Source: Siphonodentalium dalli
Lineage: Eukaryota > Mollusca > Scaphopoda > Gadilida > Siphonodentaliidae
Reading direction: 5' to 3'
Length of the DNA: 64,000 nt
Assembly: GCA_032622095.1 (NCBI GenBank)
Contig: CP136061.1
Span: forward strand, 42,787,797-42,851,796
Shown here: piece by piece, positions 57,545-64,000 of the stretch
Numbering within the stretch: position 1 is the first letter of the stretch
Layout of the letters: every line of letters begins with the position of its first letter
Translations under genes and position numbers: made by a program
Notes under the pieces: generated by a model
What the model saw: the letters and a program-made list of their open reading frames with translations, nothing else
Told to the model about the DNA's origin: nothing
Databases searched by the model: none

Positions 57545-59700
57545 GAACATGCGTGGTGCGGGTTATACACATGGTTCGATTATATTGATGTGATCCATGA
57601 CCTGTCGCTGTGATCCATGGTCATACATGGTTCGATTATATTAATGTGATCCATGGCGTGTCGCTGTGATCCATGGTCATACATGGTTCGATTATATTAA
57701 TGTGATCCATGACGTGTCGCTGTAATCCATGGTCATACATGGTTCGACTATATTAATGTGATCCATGACGTGTCGCTGTGATCCATGGTCATACATGGTT
57801 CGATTATATTAATGTGATCCATGGCGTGTCGCTGTGATCAATGGTCATACATGGTTCGATTATATTAATGTGATCCATGACGTGTCGCTGTAATCCATGG
57901 TCATACATGGTTCGATAATATTAATGTGATCCATGACGTGTCGCTGTGATACATGGTCATACATGGTACGATTATATTAATGAGATCCATGACGTGTCGC
58001 TGTGATCCATGGTCATACATGGTTCGATTATATTAATGTGAACATGCGAGGTGCGGGTTATACACATGGTTTGGTGATATTAATGTGATCCATCACGTGT
58101 CGCTGTGATCCATGGTCATACATGGTTCGATTATATAAATGTGATCCATGACTTGTCGCTCTGATCTATGGTAATAGATGGTTCGATTATATTAATGTGA
58201 ACATGCCTGGTGCGGGCTATACACATGGTTTGGTGATATTAATGTGATCAATCACTGTCGCTGTGATCCATGGTCATACATGGTTCGATTATATTAATGT
58301 GATCCATGATGTGTCGCTGTGATCCATGGTCATACATGGTTCGATTATATTAATGTGATCCATGACGTGTCGCTGTAATCCATGGTCATACATGGTTCGA
58401 TTATATTAATGTGATCCATGACGTGTCGCTGTGATCCATGGTCATACATGGTTCGATTATATTAATGTGATCCATGGCGTGTCGCTGTGATCCATGGTCA
58501 TACATGGTTCGATTATATTAATGTGATCCATGACGTGTCTCTGTAATCCATGGTCATACATGGTTCGATTATATTAATGTGATCCATGACGTGTCGCTGT
58601 GATCCATGGTCATACATGGTTCGATTATATTAATGTGATCCATGCGTGTCGCTGTGATCCATGGTCATACATGTTTCGATTATATTAATGTGATCCATGG
58701 CGTGTCGCTGTGATCCATGGTCATATATGGTTCGATTATATTAATGTGATCCATGACGTGTCGCTGTGATCCATGGCCATACATGATACGATAATATTAA
58801 TGTGATCCATGACGTGTCGCTGTGATCCATGGTCATACATGGTTCGATTATATTAATGTGAACATTCGTGGTGCGGGTTATACACATGGTTTGGTGATAA
58901 TAATGTGATCCATCACGTGTCGCTGTGATCCATGGTCATACATGGTTCGATTATATTAATGTGATCCATGACTTGTCGCTGTGATCCATGGTAATACATG
59001 GTTCGATTATATTAATGTGAACATGCCTGGTGCGGGTTATACACATGGTTTGGTGATATTAATGTGATCCATCACGTGTCGCTGTGATCCATGGTCATAC
59101 ATGGTTCGATTATATTAATGTGATCCATGACGTGTCGCTGTGATCCATGGTCATACATGGTTCGATTATATTAATGTGAACATGCGTGGTGCGGGTTATA
59201 CACATGGTTCAGTGATATTAATGTGATCCATAGCGTGTCGCTGTGATCCATGGTCATACATGGTTCGATTATATTAATGTGATCCATGACGTGTCGCTGT
59301 GATCCATGGTCTTACATGGTTCGATTATATTAATGTGAACATGCGTGGTGTGGATATACACATGGTTCGATTATATTAATGTGACCCATGACGTGTCGCT
59401 GTGATACATGGTCATACATGGTTCGATTATATTAATGTGATCCATGACGTGCCGCTGTGATCCATGGTCATACATGGTTCGATTATATTAATGTGATCCA
59501 TGACGTGTCGCTGTGATCCATGGTCATACACGATTCGATTATATTAATGTGAATATGCGAGGTGCGGGTTATACACATGGTTTGGTGATATTAATGTGAT
59601 CCATGACGTGTCGCTGTGATCCATGGCGTGTCACTGTGATCCATGGCGTGTCGCTTTGATCCATGGCGTGTCGCTGTGATCCATGGCGTGTCGCTGTGAT
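57545..59700. repeat. 56-bp satellite, A and B variants
   Basis: The main unit (A) is CATGGTTCGATTATATTAAT, GTGATCCATGACGTGTCGCT, then GTGATCCATGGTCATA. Variant B replaces part with GAACATGCGTGGTGCGGGTT and ACACATGGTTTGGTG and is interspersed (near 58040, 58195, 58860, 59030, 59180, 59335 and 59550). The left edge at 57545 begins with a B-type unit. Two ~20-bp GTGATCCATG half-units are visible inside each A unit. Confidence 0.95.
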
Positions 59701-60358
59701 CCACGGTCATACATAGTGAGATTATATTAATGTGATCCATGACGTGTGGCTGTGATCCATGGGCATACATAGTGAGATTATAATAATGTGATCCATGGCG
59801 TGTCGCTGTGATCCATGGTCAAACGTAGTGAGATTATATTAATGTGATCCATGGCGTGTCTCTGTGATCCATGGTGTGTCTCTGTGAGCCATGGCGTGTC
59901 GCTGTGATCCATGGTCATACATAGTGAGATTATATTAATGTGATCCATGACGTGTCGCTGTGATCCATGGTCATACATATTGAGATTATATTAATGTGAG
60001 CCATGGCGTGTCGCTGTGATCCATGGTCAAACATAGTGAGATTATATTAATGTGATCCATGACGTGTCACTGTGATCCATGACGTGTAGCTGTGATGCAT
60101 GGCGTGTAGCTGTGATCCATGGTCATACGTAGTGAGATTATATTAATGTGATCCATGACGTGTCACTGTGATCCATGACGTGTCGCTGTGATCCATGGCG
60201 TGTCGCTGTGATCCATGGTCATACATAGTGAGATTATATTAATGTGATCCATGACGTGTCGCTGTGATCCATGGTCATACATAGTGAGATTATATTAATG
60301 TGATCCATGACGTGTCGCTGTGATCCATGGTCATACATAATGAGATTTTGATAAAACA
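59701..60358. repeat. 56-bp satellite, C variant
   Basis: Units carry CATACATAGTGAGATTATAT in place of the GGTTCG form, and some places expand only the 20-bp GTGATCCATGGCGTGTCGCT half-unit. It ends with TGAGATTTTGATAAAACAGC before the 11-bp array. Confidence 0.92.
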
Positions 60359-61676
60359 GCCACCTGTTACCTATCTGCTACCTATCTGTTACATATATGT
60401 TACATATCTGTTACCTATATGTTACCTATCTGTTACCTATATGTTACCTATATGTTACCTATATGTTACCTATCTGTTACCTATATTTTACATATCTGTT
60501 ACCTATCTGTTACCTATCTGTTACCTATATGTTACCTACCTGTTACCTATCTGGTACCTATCTGTTACCTATCTGTAACCTATATGTTACCTATCTGTTA
60601 CTTATCTGTTACCTATCTGTTACCTATATGTTACCTATCTGTTACCTATATGTTACCTATCTGTTACCTATATGTTACATATTTGTTACCTATCTGTTAC
60701 ATATATGTTAACTACCTGTTACCTATCTGTTACTTATCTGTTGCCTATCTGTAACCTATATGTTACCTATCTGTTACCTATCTGTTACCTATATGTTACC
60801 TACCTGTTACCTATCTGTTACCTATATGTTACATATATGTTACCTATCAGTTACCTATATGTTACCTATATGTTACCTATATGTTACCTATATGTTACCT
60901 ATATGTTACCTATATGTTACATATCTGTTACCTATCTGTTACCTATCTGTTACCTATATGTTACATATCTGTTACCTATATGTTACCTATCTGTTACCTA
61001 TCTGTTACCTATATGTTACCTACCTGTTACCTATCTGTTACTTATCTGTTACCTATATGTTACTTATCTGTTACCTATCTGTTACCTAGCTGTTACCTAT
61101 CTGTTACCTATATGTTACCTATATGTTACCTATCTGTTACCTATATGTTACCTATCTGTTACCTATCTGTTACATATATGTAACCTATATGTTACCTATC
61201 TGTTACCTGTCTGTTACCTATATGTTACATATCTGTTACCTATATGTTACCTATCTGTTACCTATCTGTTACCTATATGTTACCTACCTGTTACCTATCT
61301 GGTACCTATCTGTTACCTATCTGTAACCTATATGTTACCTATCTGTTACTTATCTGTTACTTATCTGTTACCTATCTGTTACCTATATTTTACCTATCTG
61401 TTACCTATATGTTACCTATCTGTTACCTATATGTTACATATCTGTTACCTATCTGTTACCTATATGTTACCTACCTGTTACCTATCTGTTACTTATCTGT
61501 TACCTATCTGTAACCTATATGTTACCTATCTGTTACCTATCTGTTACCTATATGTTACCTATATGTTACCTATCTGTTACCTATGTGTTACCTATCTGTT
61601 ACCTATCTGTTACCTATCTGTTACCTATATGTTACCTATCTGTTACCTATCTGTTACCTATCTGTAACCTATCTGG
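60359..61676. repeat. 11-bp array (GTTACCTATCT / GTTACCTATAT)
   Basis: About 120 copies of an 11-bp unit, commonly alternating between the two forms. Since 11 is not a multiple of 3, all three frames stay open for long stretches and encode the same CYLSVTYLLPI-type peptide. This accounts for every ORF here, including one of 331 codons. Confidence 0.97.
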
Positions 61677-61855
61677 AGATTTTGCCTTCAAATGCACATC
61701 GACGGTCTGTCGTGGTTATTTGTACAGTAGTGTAATGACATTCATAAAACCATCACCATTGTGTATGTATTTAGACTTAAGATTGGCAGCAGGCCGGTAC
61801 ATCAGTTCTAAAATTCTGAATAAAAGATCACTTTCAATCTGAGGGGGTGTCACGA
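61677..61855. repeat. Unique-looking segment U, copy 1
   Basis: About 180 bp starting GGAGATTTTGCCTTCAAATG and ending AATCTGAGGGGGTG. Repeated almost exactly at 63220-63399. No coding or RNA identity recognised. Confidence 0.9.
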
Positions 61856-62460
61856 TGGTCATACACGATTCGATTATATTAATGTGAATATGCGTGGTGC
61901 GGGTTATACACATAGTTTGGTGATATTAATGTAATCCATGGCGTGTCGCTGTGATCCATGGTCATACATGGTTCGATTATATTAATGTGATCCATGACGT
62001 GTCGCTGTGATGCATGGTCATACACGGTTCGATTATATTAATGTGATCCATGGCGTGTCGCTGTGATCCATGGTCATACATGGTTTGGTGATATTAATGT
62101 GATCCATGACGTGTCGCTGTGATCCATGGTCATACATGGTTCGATTATATTAATGTGATCCATGACGTGTCGCTGTGATCCATGGCCATACACGATTCGA
62201 TTATATTAATGTGAATATGCGTGGTGCGGGTTATACAGATGGTTTGTTGATATTAATGTGATACATGACGTGTCGCTGTGATCCATGGTCATACATGGTT
62301 CGATTATATTAATGTGATCCATGGCGTGTCGATGTGATCCATGGCCATACACGATTCGATTATATTAATGTGAATATGCGTGGTGCGGGTTATACACATG
62401 GTTTGGTGATATTAATGTGATCCATGACGTGTCGCTGTGATCCATGGCGTGTCACTGTGA
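61856..62460. repeat. 56-bp satellite, A and B variants, second block
   Basis: Same units as 57545-59700, with B variants near 61880, 62213 and 62372. Confidence 0.93.
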
Positions 62461-62941
62461 TCCATGGTCATACATAGTGAGATTATATTAATGTGATCCA
62501 TGTCCATGGTGTGTCGCTGTGAGCCATGGCGTGTCGCTGTGATCCATGGTCATGCATAGTGAGATTATATTAATGTGAGCCATGGCGTGTCGCTGTGATC
62601 CATGGTCAAACATAGTGAGATTATATTAATGTGATCCATGACGTGTCACTGTGATCCATGACGTGTAGCTGTGATGCATGGCGTGTAGCTGTGATCCATG
62701 GTCATACGTAGTGAGATTATACTAATGTGATCCATGACGTGTCACTGTGATCCATGACGTGTCGCTGTGATCCATGGCGTGTCGCTGTGATCCATGGTCA
62801 TACATAGTGAGATTATATTAATGTGATCCATGACGCGTCGCTGTGATCCATGGTCATACATAGTGAGATTATATTAATGTGATCCATGACGTGTCTCTGT
62901 GATCCATGGTCATACATATTGAGATTTTGATAAAACAGCCA
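62461..62941. repeat. 56-bp satellite, C variant, second block
   Basis: The order of variants from about 62575 to 62925 copies that of 59997-60345 almost base for base, ending with the same TGAGATTTTGATAAAACAGC junction. Confidence 0.93.
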
Positions 62942-63219
62942 CCTGTTACCTATCTGTTACCTATCTGTTACATATCTGTTACCTATCTGTTACCTATATG
63001 TTACCTATCTGTTACCTATATGTTACCTATCTGTTACCTATCTGTTACCTATCTGTTACCTATATGTTACCTATATGTTACCTATATGTTACATATATGT
63101 TACCTATCTGTTACCTATATGTTACCTATCTGTTACCTATCTGTTACCTATATTTTACCTATCTGTTACATATATGTTACATATCTGTTACCTATCTGTT
63201 ACCTATCTGTTACCTATCT
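62942..63219. repeat. 11-bp array, short second block
   Basis: About 25 copies of the GTTACCTATCT unit, roughly one fifth the length of the first block. Confidence 0.95.
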
Positions 63220-63399
63220 GGAGATTCTGCCTTCAAATGCACATCGACGGTCTGTCGTGGTTATTTGTACAGTATTGTAATGACATTCATAAAACCATCA
63301 CCATTGTGTATGTATTTAGACTTAAGATTGGTAGCAGGCCGGTACATCAGTTCTAAAATTCTGAATAAAAGATCAGTTTTAATCTGAGGGGGGGGGGGT
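63220..63399. repeat. Segment U, copy 2
   Basis: Differs from copy 1 by only a few substitutions (for example TTCTGCC for TTTTGCC and GGTAGCAGG for GGCAGCAGG) and a longer G-run near the end. Confidence 0.92.
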
Positions 63400-64000
63400 C
63401 ACGATGGTCATACACGATTCGATTATATTAATGTGAATATGCGTGGTGCGGGTTATACACATGGTTTGGTGATATTAATGTGATCCATGGCGTGTCGCTG
63501 TGATCCATGGTCATACCTGGTTCGATTATATTAATGTGATCCATGACGTGTCGCTGTGATCCATGGTCATGCATGGTTCGATTATATTAATGTGATCCAT
63601 GGCGTGTCGCTGTGATCCATGGTCATACATGGTTCGATTATATTAATGTGAACATGCGTAATGCGGGTTATACACATGGTTTGGTGATATTAATGTGATC
63701 CATGACGTTTCGCTGTGATCCATGGTCATACATGGTTCGATTATATTAATGTGATCCATGACGTGTCGCTGTGATCCATGGTCATACATGGTTCGATTAT
63801 ATTAATGTGAACATGCGTGGTGCGGGTTATACACATGGTTCGATTATATTAAAGTGATCCATGACGTGTCGCTGTGATCCATGGTCATACATGGTTCGAT
63901 TATATTAATGTGATCCATGACGTGTCGCTGTGATCCATGGCCATACACGATTCGATTATATTAATGTGAATATGCGTGGTGCGGGTTATACACATGGTTT
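63400..64000. repeat. 56-bp satellite, third A/B block, runs off the window
   Basis: Begins with the same CACGATGGTCATACACGATT junction as at 61851. The array continues past the right edge. Confidence 0.93.

Noticed and set aside
57286-57570. Minus-strand ORF that could be the upstream exon of the esterase-like gene
   Set aside because: It crosses the 31-bp array, lacks a convincing donor and has no similarity to the N-terminal blocks expected of SGNH proteins.
60327-61842. Long ORFs (up to 331 codons) encoding a CYLSVTYLLPI repeat, looking like a hydrophobic repeat protein
   Set aside because: They are the translation of an 11-bp tandem array, open in all three frames with the same peptide, and the second array copy has a different length. 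No start context, splice logic or codon bias supports coding.

Overview
This window reads as AT-rich, gene-poor animal nuclear DNA. There are no dense bacterial-type operons. Instead there are spliced exon fragments with GT-AG boundaries, decayed non-LTR and LTR retrotransposons, a tRNA-derived SINE, DNA-transposon relics with terminal inverted repeats, Helitron-like termini and many tandem repeats. The C-type lectin exon style, the SINE tail and the LINE types fit a lophotrochozoan, perhaps a mollusc. That placement is a judgement from family resemblance, not a database result.

Only two loci look like host genes. A C-type lectin-like domain on the plus strand is split between exons at 20810-21007 and 27203-27417, with compatible phase-1 junctions and a 6.2 kb intron stuffed with repeats. 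The last exon of an SGNH/GDSL-type esterase-like protein lies on the minus strand at 57128-56587, with a clear splice acceptor. Upstream exons of both genes were not found.

Layout: 1-3 kb, two minisatellites and one weak ORF. 3-11 kb, two TTAA-flanked MITEs (family A), a 5'-truncated LINE (5990-8360) and degenerate 22-bp repeats. 12-16.8 kb, two clean 22-bp arrays in opposite orientations, and a 146-bp array split by a TIR element that itself carries a SINE. 17-19.4 kb, Helitron-like ends, a large inverted repeat and a satellite with alternating monomers. 20.7-27.4 kb, the lectin gene with intronic repeats, a hAT-like insertion, a LINE remnant and a 3-kb Helitron-like element. 29-33 kb, a cluster of small DNA transposons, including a perfect 8-bp target duplication and a 187-bp palindrome. 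34-45 kb, scattered fold-backs and a promoter-motif-like minisatellite. 45-46 kb, a second LINE fragment. 46.8-54.7 kb, a dispersed ~44-bp minisatellite and a rearranged LTR retrotransposon (48007-50708). 55.4-56.5 kb, a CAT-rich microsatellite. 57.1-64 kb, the end of the esterase-like gene followed by a macro-satellite running off the window.

No operon, CRISPR array or complete defence or biosynthetic system was seen. The most interesting signals are mutational: minisatellites that can be traced to their founder sequence (a 41-bp array derived from an integrase-coding segment), palindromes made by hairpin template switching, and composite satellites with conserved internal order.
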